DNA of 64,000 bases, from NCBI GenBank assembly GCA_040754255.1, contig JBFMDA010000001.1, forward strand, positions 1-64,000. The letters are read 5' to 3'. A program made the translations under genes and the position numbers. This document shows, piece after piece, positions 42,850 to 50,363 of the stretch. The notes under the pieces are model-generated. The model searched no databases. It was given only the letters and a program-made list of their open reading frames with translations, and was not told where the DNA came from. Position 1 is the first letter of the stretch. Each line of letters begins with the position of its first letter. This stretch comes from SURF-25 sp040754255. Lineage in GTDB: Bacteria; Omnitrophota; Gorgyraeia; Gygaellales; Profunditerraquicolaceae.

Positions 42850-43314
42850 ATGGCGAAAAAGAAAAAACCTGCGAAAAAGAAAATACCTGCCTTAAAGAAG
42901 AAAGCTCTAAAACGAAAACCAGTTCGTAAATCCCGCCCTAAGCCTAAATCGAAATCGCGGCCTAAGCCTCAACCTCGGCCTAAGTCTCGACCTAAACCTC
43001 GACCTAAGCCTAAGTCTAGATCAAAATTGAAGGGGCGTCCTCAGCCTAAACCTAAGCCTAAGAAGTTAGATAAGGATGCGGTCGGCATCATCACCCACTA
43101 TTTCCCGCACGTGCGCGCAGCAGTCTTTAAAGCTGAACAGCCCTTAGCCGTAGGGGATATGATAAAGATTAAAGGCCATACTACCGACTTTATGCAAAAG
43201 GTGGCCTCTATGCAGATAGATAGGACACCTATCACCGTTGCCAAAAAAGGCGATGAGATCGGCCTTCAGGTCGAATCCCGCGTCCGCAGGAAAGATATAG
43301 TATATAAACTCTAA
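42850..43314 (+). CDS. Lys/Arg/Pro-rich protein with EF-Tu-domain-2-like C-terminus
   Basis: 154 residues. Residues 1-75 are a very basic tail: KK/AK units, then PK/PR dipeptides encoded by in-frame hexamers. Residues about 78-154 (VGIITHYFPHVRAAVFKAEQP, GDMIKIKGHTTDFMQKVASMQ, VAKKGDEIGLQV) look like the beta-barrel seen as translation factor domain 2 and in 'translation elongation factor-like' short proteins. The basic tail could bind RNA or DNA. Good AAGGAGG upstream. Function unknown. Confidence 0.65.
   Translation: MAKKKKPAKKKIPALKKKALKRKPVRKSRPKPKSKSRPKPQPRPKSRPKPRPKPKSRSKLKGRPQPKPKPKKLDKDAVGIITHYFPHVRAAVFKAEQPLAVGDMIKIKGHTTDFMQKVASMQIDRTPITVAKKGDEIGLQVESRVRRKDIVYKL
42937..43062 (+). 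repeat. Coding hexamer repeats (family B-like)
   Basis: In-frame units CCTAAG, CCTAAA, CCTCAA, CCTCGG, CCTCGA, CCTAAG (Pro-Lys, Pro-Arg and so on). Nearly the same hexamers occur outside genes at 43329-43394 and at the ends of the B elements, so intergenic sequence of this type appears to have been taken into the gene. Confidence 0.7.
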
Positions 43315-43328
43315 GCAGCTACTTGCTG

Positions 43329-43394
43329 CCTTAGCCTAAACCTTGACCTTTCTAGGCCTCAACCTAAGCCTAAACCTTAACGAACGAAGCCTAG
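43329..43394. repeat. Intergenic hexamer repeats (family B-like)
   Basis: CCTTAG, CCTAAA, CCTTGA, CCTCAA, CCTAAG, CCTAAA, CCTTAA, then GAAGCCTAGG. Lies between the K/R/P-rich gene and the small membrane protein gene. Confidence 0.7.
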
Positions 43395-43425
43395 GCATAA
43401 TGTAATTCTAACAAAGGAGGAAGCT

Positions 43426-43677
43426 ATGATGATGTCCGGAGTCAGCCAGGGGCTTTACCTGCTGTGTTTTGGCTTGGGGTACTTTGTCCTATATGTTGCC
43501 AGAAAATCAGAGAAAGGCCTTGCCTTTTTAGGCTACTTTGCAGGCACCTTTCTGATGGTCGTGAGCATGCTTTTATTTGTCACCAGCCTCTTTGAGATAA
43601 ACGACCTTATGTCAATGCCTATGCCGCGCATACATCATTTCAAAATGATGATGCCGCCTTGCCCGATGTTTAGGTAA
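43426..43677 (+). CDS. Small two-helix membrane protein
   Basis: 83 residues with two transmembrane segments (about 8-25 and 33-54) separated by a short basic loop (ARKSEKG), then a Met/Pro/His-rich tail with several His and Cys (MPRIHHFKMMMPPCPMF) that might bind metal. Not recognised. A strong ribosome site (AAAGGAGGA) precedes three consecutive ATG codons, so the exact start among them is open. Confidence 0.6.
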   Translation: MMMSGVSQGLYLLCFGLGYFVLYVARKSEKGLAFLGYFAGTFLMVVSMLLFVTSLFEINDLMSMPMPRIHHFKMMMPPCPMFR

Positions 43678-43686
43678 TTATATATA

Positions 43687-43764
43687 GGGACGCTTCTCTT
43701 TAACACTAGACTGGGACGGTTCTCTCCAGACAGTTCCAACATGCTGCCCCACGAGAACCGTCCC
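43687..43764. repeat. REP-like palindrome (GGGACGGTTCTC family)
   Basis: GGGACGGTTCTC (43713-43724) and its exact inverse GAGAACCGTCCC (43753-43764) form a 12-bp stem; a one-mismatch direct copy of the arm, GGGACGCTTCTC, is at 43687-43698. This type often goes with REP-associated Y1 transposases in other genomes; none is in the window. It may also end transcription from the small membrane protein gene. Confidence 0.7.
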
Positions 43765-43928
43765 ATCTTATTGTTTCCCTCCGTAAACATAGCTACCCCT
43801 GATAATGTTTATCTATCCCAACATCCAACCGTAAATATTATGTCATCCTGCCATAAATCATAACTTTTTGTGTTTTTTCTTGTTTATTTTCAATATGTTA
43901 CAACAATTAACCTATACCGGGTTTAAAC

Positions 43929-43945
43929 TGGCACGGAAACTGCTA
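43929..43945 (+). promoter_or_regulatory. Sigma-54 promoter of the exopolysaccharide operon
   Basis: TGGCACGGAAACTGCTA matches the sigma-54 consensus TGGCACRNNNNTTGCW with one mismatch (C for T before TGC); -24 GG and -12 GC are spaced correctly. Transcription would start near 43955, leaving a leader of about 190 bases. Exosortase-type exopolysaccharide loci are known to use sigma-54 regulators of the PrsR type. Confidence 0.75.
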
Positions 43946-44146
43946 GTATAGTATTGTCTCGGAAGCACTATGACAAACATAGACATATTAGGACAACAAA
44001 ATAGCTGCTGTGCGAATTAATTTGAGCACCTATAGTTTTTATCTAGCGAAATCCTTGCGTATTATGCAAGGACATTCGCGAACGCAGTGAGCGGGGATAT
44101 GACCTTAACCTCAACCTATTATAACTAAGCGTAGGAGGAAAGCGAA

Positions 44147-44371
44147 GTGACTAACAATATCAAGTTCATGAGCATCACCGAAGTTGCAGACAGGATCGGC
44201 GTAACGCCTAAGACCATTGTCCGCTGGGAAAAGGCGGGCAAGGTAAAACGCTCCAAGCGCGACTGGCGCGGCTGGCGTGTATATGACAAAGAAGATTTCC
44301 TTAGGCTTAAGGAATTTAAAGAAACCATTATTTATTTTGAGGAGGATGGAGATGGAAATGATAAAGAATAA
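44147..44371 (+). CDS. MerR/excisionase-like helix-turn-helix protein
   Basis: 74 residues from GTG at 44147 with GTAGGAGGA upstream. ITEVADRIGVTPKTIVRWEKAGKV is a MerR-type helix-turn-helix and RDWRGWRVYDKEDFLRL the wing. No dimerisation or ligand part, so it is the short stand-alone type. As first gene of the exopolysaccharide operon it may adjust the operon's own transcription. Its end overlaps the export protein gene by 20 bases. Confidence 0.8.
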   Translation: MTNNIKFMSITEVADRIGVTPKTIVRWEKAGKVKRSKRDWRGWRVYDKEDFLRLKEFKETIIYFEEDGDGNDKE

Positions 44372-45134
44372 TAAAATATTGTATGTATTTATAACTATCA
44401 GCCTTTTTGTAGCAAAGCCGGTTCTCGCTCAACAGAATCTCATGCAAACTCAAACATCATTCATCGAAAAGCAGGAAAAAGGCCTTTCCAGTACAGCCGT
44501 TGACAATTTAAATAATTTTGATCCTTTAACATATTCGCTAGGGCCAGAGGATGTAGTTGAAATTACGGTAATGAACCATCCAGAATTTTCAGGAAAATAT
44601 GCAATTAATCTTGACGGAATACTTCAATATAAATTTGTCGGTGATATACAAGTAAAAGATCTCACGAAAAAAGAGCTTGAGGAAAAACTAAAATCGATAA
44701 TCTCAGCATATGTCATTAATCCCTCAATTAACGTTACTGTTGTTGAATATAAAAGTAAAGTTATTTACGTGCTTGGCGAGGTGAAACAGCCAGGAAAATA
44801 TTATATGCGTTCAGAAAGTATTCCTATCAGAGAAGCAGTGGTGCAGGCGGGGTTGCCTCTTCAATCTGCAGCTATGCGTAAATGCCGTATCATCACTCCT
44901 GACAAAAACGGCAGGGTAAAAACCCGCAGCGTTGACCTCTATGCAGTATTGTATGGAGGAAACCTTAAGCTTAACTTAGAAATGCGCCCAGGAGACGTAT
45001 TATATGTTCCTTGCACTATTATGGCAAAATTATTTAGAGTCATCAGCCCTGTAACCTCAACGGTTTCAGGAGCCGCTGCTGGCCCAGAAGGAGCAGCTAC
45101 AGCTAAAACATCCGCAGCCACCTTAGCTCGATAA
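44352..45134 (+). CDS. Polysaccharide export protein (Wza-like, SLBB)
   Basis: 260 residues from the ATG at 44352, six bases after GAGGAGG; nearby ATGs at 44346 and 44358 are spaced worse. Signal peptide about 1-26 (PVLA-QQ). Poly_export domain: LTYSLGPEDVVEITVMNHPEF (about 55-130), then an SLBB domain (VYVLGEVKQPGKYYMRSES, about 135-225). It forms the periplasm/outer-membrane channel for secreted polysaccharide. Ends in an Ala-rich tail. Confidence 0.9.
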   Translation: MEMIKNNKILYVFITISLFVAKPVLAQQNLMQTQTSFIEKQEKGLSSTAVDNLNNFDPLTYSLGPEDVVEITVMNHPEFSGKYAINLDGILQYKFVGDIQVKDLTKKELEEKLKSIISAYVINPSINVTVVEYKSKVIYVLGEVKQPGKYYMRSESIPIREAVVQAGLPLQSAAMRKCRIITPDKNGRVKTRSVDLYAVLYGGNLKLNLEMRPGDVLYVPCTIMAKLFRVISPVTSTVSGAAAGPEGAATAKTSAATLAR

Positions 45135-45162
45135 ACTATGAACTCCGAGCTATGAGCCAACA
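45135..45162. repeat. Heptamer repeat family E (CTATGAN type)
   Basis: ACTATGA, ACTCCGA, GCTATGA, GCCAACA in steps of seven. The same family is inside the ATPase gene at 47344-47385. It fills the gap between the export and Wzz genes and adds a false upstream start at 45152. Confidence 0.65.
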
Positions 45163-45178
45163 CTACACAGGAGACGCA

Positions 45179-46480
45179 ATGGAAAATCAGATAAGTTCAA
45201 AATATCAAAATCCACTTGAATACTTAAAAATTTTGTTCCGGCGGAAATGGCTTTTTATAATTCCTATATTAATAGGACTAGTATTAAGCATTATTGCCTC
45301 CTTTGTTATTCCTCCTGTTTATCAATCGACTACGCTTATTCTTGTGGAGGAAGAAAAAATTATCAACCCTCTTATCCAAGGACTTGCTGTTTCTACAACG
45401 GCCTCGCAAAGAATGCAGACTATCCGAGAACAACTTTTAGGGTGGAATAGCCTTGTCGATTTAACAAAAAGGCTGAATCTGGCTAAAGACATTGCTTCGC
45501 AACTTCAATTTGAAAACCTCATTTTCAGCTTAAGAAAGAATATTATTGTACAAATGAAGCAGCCTTTTGTTATTCAAATATCCTACTTTGGTAAAAACCC
45601 GGAACAAACAAAACTGGTAACAAAAACATTATCGGATATTTTAGTAAGTGAAAACATGCGTAAGCAAACTAAAGAAACCGATGTCGCCATAGATTTTATA
45701 AAAGGCCAACTCTTGGTATACAAACGTAAAATAAAAGAAGGAGAAATAGCTAATTTGGAAGATCAACTTCGAAAATTAATGGTCGATTCCACTGAAAATC
45801 ACCCCATTGTGAAGGAACTAAAACAGAAGTTAGAAGTTGTAAAAAAAGAACTAGAAAGTGGCAATTACGAAGTCCAGAATATTCCGATTGCTAGTAATGA
45901 TCCATCCTACCAAATACTAAAAGACGAGTTAGATAAACTTATAAATAGAGATGCAGATCCGTCTAGCGCTTTAGCGTATGCTTCAGATAACAATGATCCG
46001 AATAAGTCAATTTACAAATTAATGTTGATGGACAAACTTGAATCCGTAGCTATTCAAGATAAAAACGTTAACGAAAAAATTTATAATATGTTACTGCAAA
46101 AACTTGAAACTGCTAAGATTACCCAGCGGCTAGAGGCTTCAAAACAAGGAACTAGATATACCATCATTGATCCTCCAAGACTTCCCCTCAAACCTGCAAA
46201 ACCAAATAAGTTAATTGTAGTATTTTTGGGATTATTTTTAGGAACTTGCACAGGAGCGGGTTTTGTATTTGGAAAAGAATTCCTCGACCAGTCATTTCTT
46301 GATATTGAAGATGTGAAAAACAGCCTAGAACTACCCGTGCTAGGGGGGATATCGCGCATCACTACCACAGAAGAAATAAACAAAGAAAAATACAGAGTAA
46401 AGCAATGGCTAATAATCGGCAGTATCGCTGCAACAGTGCTTATTATCAGCTCTGTGCTCTACGCGCTATTCAGGAAATAA
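45179..46480 (+). CDS. Wzz/GNVR-type chain-length determinant
   Basis: 433 residues from the ATG at 45179 (MENQISSKYQNP) with AGGAG ahead; the earlier start at 45152 is within repeat E. Two membrane helices: about 25-48 (LFIIPILIGLVLSIIASFV) and about 412-430. A long periplasmic coiled-coil part (about 160-330) and the GNVR-like segment near RYTIIDPPRLPLKPAKP. With the export protein and kinase it sets polymer length and spans the periplasm. No kinase domain is fused. Confidence 0.88.
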   Translation: MENQISSKYQNPLEYLKILFRRKWLFIIPILIGLVLSIIASFVIPPVYQSTTLILVEEEKIINPLIQGLAVSTTASQRMQTIREQLLGWNSLVDLTKRLNLAKDIASQLQFENLIFSLRKNIIVQMKQPFVIQISYFGKNPEQTKLVTKTLSDILVSENMRKQTKETDVAIDFIKGQLLVYKRKIKEGEIANLEDQLRKLMVDSTENHPIVKELKQKLEVVKKELESGNYEVQNIPIASNDPSYQILKDELDKLINRDADPSSALAYASDNNDPNKSIYKLMLMDKLESVAIQDKNVNEKIYNMLLQKLETAKITQRLEASKQGTRYTIIDPPRLPLKPAKPNKLIVVFLGLFLGTCTGAGFVFGKEFLDQSFLDIEDVKNSLELPVLGGISRITTTEEINKEKYRVKQWLIIGSIAATVLIISSVLYALFRK

Positions 46481-46530
46481 CCATTGACTATAGACTATTG
46501 ACCATAGACCCATAGCGATAAGGATACGAA
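46481..46530. repeat. Heptamer repeat family C with TACGAA end
   Basis: Units ATTGACT, ATAGACT, ATTGACC, ATAGACC, then CATAGCGATAAGGATACGAA directly before the ATPase ATG. The right end TACGAA is the same as that of the A/B elements. Confidence 0.75.
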
Positions 46531-47535
46531 ATGTACGAAAAATTCTACGGATTTTCTGAAAAACCCTTTAATACCACGCCTGACTCAAAGTTCTTCTACC
46601 CAAGCGCCAAGCACACAGAAGCGTTGAATAGCCTCATCTACGCGATTAATGAGAAGAAGGGGTTCGTAGTGATAACTGGCGAGATAGGGGCGGGAAAGAC
46701 CACGGTTTGCAGGGCCACCTTAAATAAACTCGAACCTAACACAAAGGTTGCCTTGATTACTAATACAAACCTTACCTGCAAAGAACTCATTGCGCAGATT
46801 TTAGAGGAATTTGAGGTTGAGTATAAGCCAGGCACAAAACAAAAACTCCTGTCTCAGCTTAATCACTACCTGATTCGTCAATTAGCTGCCGATATCAACC
46901 TCGTATTGATTATTGACGAAGCCCAGAACCTCAGCTCAAAAGTCCTGGAAGAAGTAAGGATGCTTTCTAATCTTGAAACAGAAAAAGAGAAGTTAATTCA
47001 GATTATCCTTCTCGGTCAGCCGCAGCTTAAAACAAAACTGCAGAACCCAAAACTTGAGCAGTTTCAACAGAGAATTTCGGTATATTATCATATCCCCGGA
47101 TTGACCAAAGAAGAAACCCGAGACTATATTTTCCACAGGCTAAAACTGGTAAGCTCAAACGGCGTTGATATATTCTCTCCGAAAGCCATGGATATGATTT
47201 ACGCGTATTCCCGCGGCATCCCGCGCCTCATAAACCTGGTTTGCGACAGCGCATTGCTTTCTGGGTACGTGTATGAAATTAGTAAAATCACGGAAAAGAT
47301 TATTCACGAAGTCATTTCCGAGCGGGATCTTACTCTTTCGAGTGCTACCTCCGAGCTCCGAGCTATGAGCTCTGAGCTAGTCGCGGAACTGTATTGTTGT
47401 TCCGATTGTCAGCATTACCTGAATTGCGAAACTAAATGGCTCCGCGGCACCAAGGGCGAACCCCAGCTCTGCTGCCCCAAATGCCAGGACTACGATCGCT
47501 GTATAGAGAACGTAAAAAAAGTAAAGCTTAATTAA
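46531..47535 (+). CDS. ExeA-like ATPase of the exopolysaccharide locus, repeat-encoded linker
   Basis: 334 residues. MYEKFYGFSEKPFNTTPD, Walker A GEIGAGKTT, Walker B LVLIIDEAQNL, IQIILLGQPQL: same ExeA family as the gene at 8227-9051. In exosortase loci this is the 'XrtA-associated ATPase', thought to work with the Wzz/kinase. Residues about 270-286 (SSATSELRAMSSELVAE) are encoded by repeat E; the final part is a cysteine-rich knot (CCSDCQHYLNC ... CCPKCQDYDRC). Confidence 0.85.
   Translation: MYEKFYGFSEKPFNTTPDSKFFYPSAKHTEALNSLIYAINEKKGFVVITGEIGAGKTTVCRATLNKLEPNTKVALITNTNLTCKELIAQILEEFEVEYKPGTKQKLLSQLNHYLIRQLAADINLVLIIDEAQNLSSKVLEEVRMLSNLETEKEKLIQIILLGQPQLKTKLQNPKLEQFQQRISVYYHIPGLTKEETRDYIFHRLKLVSSNGVDIFSPKAMDMIYAYSRGIPRLINLVCDSALLSGYVYEISKITEKIIHEVISERDLTLSSATSELRAMSSELVAELYCCSDCQHYLNCETKWLRGTKGEPQLCCPKCQDYDRCIENVKKVKLN
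47344..47385. repeat. Heptamer repeat family E inside the ATPase gene
   Basis: Six units: GCTACCT, CCGAGCT, CCGAGCT, ATGAGCT, CTGAGCT, AGTCGCG. Read in frame, they join the AAA domain to the cysteine-rich end. Confidence 0.75.
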
Positions 47536-47543
47536 CGCACATG

Positions 47544-47577
47544 AACGCAATACGCTATACGCAATACGCTATACGAA
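47544..47577. repeat. Repeat A, short array
   Basis: AACGCAA, TACGCTA, TACGCAA, TACGCTA, TACGAAA. Ends TACGAA, then AAAGGAGA of the kinase gene. Confidence 0.75.
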
Positions 47578-47598
47578 AAACTAAAGGAGACTACAAAA

Positions 47599-48387
47599 AT
47601 GGGTAAGATAACTGACGCACTACGCAAAGCCGCCCAAGAACGCCTCTCGCGCATTGAGAAGCTGGATAAGGCAGAAGATGTAAAATATCAGTTTGTTGCC
47701 AAGAAGACGGTTGATTCCAAGTTTGACCCGCGCATTGTCACGTTTTACGAGCCAAAATCAACTGTTTCTGAACAATATAGGACATTACGAACCAATCTAC
47801 AATCCCAGAACCCGAAAAACCCGGTAAGGGCAATTACCATAACCAGCTCAACGCATTCGGAAGGAAAAACTATTACTGCAATCAACCTGGCAATTTCCAT
47901 GGCAAAAGATCTTAACAAAAAACAAATACTGCTAGTGGATGCTGACTTGCGCCGCGCAAGTATGAGTAAATATTTAGGCGTTAAGGCAGAACTTGGGCTT
48001 GCAGACCTAATATCGAACGGAACAAATATGGATGATACATTGCTTAATTTGGGGATAGACAACTTAACTTTTCTGCCTGCCGGTAAATCTTCGCATAACC
48101 CAGCAGAGTTATTTGCGTCAGATAAACTTCCAAAATTGATTTCTCAATTAAAAACCAAATACGACTACCTCATATTTGATACCCCGCCCATAATACCCGT
48201 AACCGACGCAGGGCTTCTGGGAGCCCAAACTGATGGAGTAATTATGGTTATCCAGGCAGAACGGACCCAGAAGGGAGTAGTCAAGCATAGCGAAGGCCTC
48301 CTCAAGCAGGCACAAGCCCGGCTTCTCGGTTACATCCTGACCAATATCCAGTATCATATCCCGGGATATATTTATCGCTACCTTTAA
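47599..48387 (+). CDS. CpsD/CapB-type tyrosine autokinase
   Basis: 262 residues. MGKITDALRKAAQER opening, Walker A SSTHSEGKTITA (about 91-102), Walker A' LLVDADLRRASM, Walker B YLIFDTPP. This is the BY-kinase that pairs with Wzz-type proteins. The C-terminus is tyrosine-rich (YHIPGYIYRYL), as expected of the autophosphorylated cluster. It controls polymerisation and export by cycling. ATG has AAGGAGA. Confidence 0.9.
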   Translation: MGKITDALRKAAQERLSRIEKLDKAEDVKYQFVAKKTVDSKFDPRIVTFYEPKSTVSEQYRTLRTNLQSQNPKNPVRAITITSSTHSEGKTITAINLAISMAKDLNKKQILLVDADLRRASMSKYLGVKAELGLADLISNGTNMDDTLLNLGIDNLTFLPAGKSSHNPAELFASDKLPKLISQLKTKYDYLIFDTPPIIPVTDAGLLGAQTDGVIMVIQAERTQKGVVKHSEGLLKQAQARLLGYILTNIQYHIPGYIYRYL

Positions 48388-48395
48388 TTTTTACT

Positions 48396-48446
48396 CAATA
48401 CGCAACGCGCAATACGCTATACGCAATACGCGATACGCAATACGAA
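48396..48446. repeat. Repeat A, array before the coiled-coil gene
   Basis: AATACGC, AACGCGC, AATACGC, TATACGC, AATACGC, GATACGC, AATACGA. TACGAA ends at 48446; the ATG at 48450 follows with no usual ribosome site. Confidence 0.75.
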
Positions 48447-48449
48447 AAA

Positions 48450-48974
48450 ATGAGCAAAACTATAAGCGAACTTAAACGATTACAAGAACACCGCCAAAAC
48501 GGCAACAGTCACTCTACAAGTGACGCGTCGCAACCTATAAACGCTGAACGTCGTGGGCAATACGCAATACGCAATACGCAATACGAAAAACGCCGTACCT
48601 ACGCCGTACCCAGCGTTATTATGTATCTACTACTAACGCTCAACTTCGCTCTATCCCTCGGGCTATTGGCTTTATTCTATAGCTCAAGAACCGAACGCCA
48701 AACAACTCTAACCCAGCTTAATTCTACAATTCAGGCTATGGAACTCTCTAACGCAGCCTTACTAAGCTCGTTCACTAAAAAGTTCAATCAAGCGAGCGTC
48801 GAGATAGAAAAGGCGTCAAAGAGGACGGAGGAGATGGGGGTAACTGTCAAAGAATTAAACAAGGAGCAAGAAGCGCAACGCTTTGCAATTGAAACCCTTA
48901 CAAAAGCAAAAAATACACTGTTTAATAGAATAAATTTATTAGAAGCAAATTTAAATTCTAAAAGTAACGAATAA
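48450..48974 (+). CDS. Membrane coiled-coil protein with repeat-encoded N-terminal segment
   Basis: 174 residues. Residues about 31-53 (ERRGQYAIRNTQYEKRRTYA) are coded by an A repeat (48540-48615), then a transmembrane helix (about 57-79) and a long coiled coil (about 82-170, ELNKEQEAQRFAIETL). The protein could bridge kinase and Wzz, but the function is unknown. If the repeat were removed, the same basic cytoplasmic tail and helix would remain, so the insert looks neutral. Confidence 0.65.
   Translation: MSKTISELKRLQEHRQNGNSHSTSDASQPINAERRGQYAIRNTQYEKRRTYAVPSVIMYLLLTLNFALSLGLLALFYSSRTERQTTLTQLNSTIQAMELSNAALLSSFTKKFNQASVEIEKASKRTEEMGVTVKELNKEQEAQRFAIETLTKAKNTLFNRINLLEANLNSKSNE
48540..48615. 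repeat. Repeat A inside a coding sequence
   Basis: AACGCTG, AACGTCG, then GGCAATACGC, AATACGC, AATACGC, AATACGA, and a CGCCGTAC pair. The frame of the host gene stays open through it. Confidence 0.75.
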
Positions 48975-49009
48975 ATATTAGATAACTATTTATAGGTGTG
49001 CATTAAACA

Positions 49010-50362
49010 ATGTATCAACAAATATATAAAAAATTAATTTCACCGATTCATGAAAACATATTTAAAAGAAGTAAATTTTTAAATTACCTTGGCTTCTTAG
49101 AAGAAAGCCAATGGTGGCCTAGAGACAAATTGCTTAACTTCCAATGGAAAGAATTACAAAAACTTTTAAAACATAGTTACGAACAAGTTCCCTACTGGTG
49201 CGATGTCTTTAAAAAACTAAAAATAAAACCTGACGACATAAAGAATTACTCTGATTTTCAAAAATTACCTATTATTGAAAAACAGGATATACGTAGGAAT
49301 AAAAAGTTAATGGTTGCTCGTAATTATGCGGGTAAAACTTTTACTAAATCAACAAGCGGTTCAACCGGAATGCCGCTAGAATTGGACTATACCTCGGATA
49401 GCTACGATTGGAGAATGGCTGTTTCAAAAAGAGGCTACAGTTGGGCTGGTTGCGAAGACGGAAAGAAACAGGCTTATTTTTGGGGTGGCGTTTCTGGTAA
49501 AGAATCGATTATAAAAAAATGCAAGGAATATTTGTATCATATGGTATTAAGACAAAAATACATAGATTGCTGTGGGTTTACCGAAAAAAATATGGGTGTC
49601 GTATTAGAAAATTTAAATCAGTATGCTCCAGAAGTAATTATAGGTTATGCAAACCCTATTTATAACTTTTCGAGATTCGTTGAGCGGCACGGTAATCTAA
49701 GATTTAAACCAAAGGCAATTATTTCTGCAGCGGAAAAACTTTATAAGCCTCAAAGAGAAGTTATAGCAAATGCCTTCAAATGCCAGGTATTCAATACATA
49801 TGGAAGCAGAGAATTCATGCTTATTGCTTCAGAGTGCGCTGAGCACAAAGGTCTGCATATTAACGTAGAAAACCTTTTTGTTGAAGTCATAAACGAAAGT
49901 GGTTTTCAGGCTAAGCCCGGAGAAATGGGAGATGTTATCATAACTGATTTGCACAATTACGGAATGCCATTTATCCGCTATAGGATCGGGGATATGGCAA
50001 TACCTACTGATGAAAAATGCGCTTGCGGAAGAGAGCTACCTCTTTTAGAAGACGTAACTGGAAGAACCCTGGATATTATCAGAACCCCTGATGGACGATA
50101 TATACCGGGAGAATTTTTTACGCGTTTATTCAGAGAATTTAACGAAATAAGGCAATTTCAGGTTGTTCAGGATAAATTAGATAGCTTGAACTTAAAGATC
50201 ATCCGTGAAAAGCAGATATCCGATAAGAGAATAGATTTTATTAAGGATGAAGTTGGAAAAATCCTAGGAAAAAAAGTTTCAGTCAAAATAGAATTTGTAG
50301 ATAATATCCCTTTAACGAAAACAGGAAAATATAGAGTTACGGTATCAAATATTCCCGGCTAA
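49010..50362 (+). CDS. PaaK/CapK-like adenylate-forming enzyme 1
   Basis: 450 residues of the phenylacetate-CoA ligase family. AMP-binding STSGSTGMPLELDY (about 118-131), YGSREFMLIASEC (adenylate-binding), and CACGRELPLLEDVTGR near residue 340-355 with a Cys pair. In polysaccharide loci such CapK-like genes probably activate an acyl group for transfer to the glycan. The next gene is a paralogue 1 base away. AT-rich with codon use unlike the first half of the window. Confidence 0.85.
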   Translation: MYQQIYKKLISPIHENIFKRSKFLNYLGFLEESQWWPRDKLLNFQWKELQKLLKHSYEQVPYWCDVFKKLKIKPDDIKNYSDFQKLPIIEKQDIRRNKKLMVARNYAGKTFTKSTSGSTGMPLELDYTSDSYDWRMAVSKRGYSWAGCEDGKKQAYFWGGVSGKESIIKKCKEYLYHMVLRQKYIDCCGFTEKNMGVVLENLNQYAPEVIIGYANPIYNFSRFVERHGNLRFKPKAIISAAEKLYKPQREVIANAFKCQVFNTYGSREFMLIASECAEHKGLHINVENLFVEVINESGFQAKPGEMGDVIITDLHNYGMPFIRYRIGDMAIPTDEKCACGRELPLLEDVTGRTLDIIRTPDGRYIPGEFFTRLFREFNEIRQFQVVQDKLDSLNLKIIREKQISDKRIDFIKDEVGKILGKKVSVKIEFVDNIPLTKTGKYRVTVSNIPG

Positions 50363-50363
50363 T

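Larger units (their letters stand above)
43678..44146. other. 469-base intergenic regulatory region
   Basis: No gene seen. In order: a REP-like palindrome (43687-43764), an AT-rich stretch, a sigma-54 promoter (43929-43945), a hairpin CCTTGC-7 bases-GCAAGG at 44053-44071, hexamer remnants (CCTTAA, CCTCAA, 44103-44116) and the Shine-Dalgarno GTAGGAGGA of the first gene of the exopolysaccharide operon. Confidence 0.7.
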
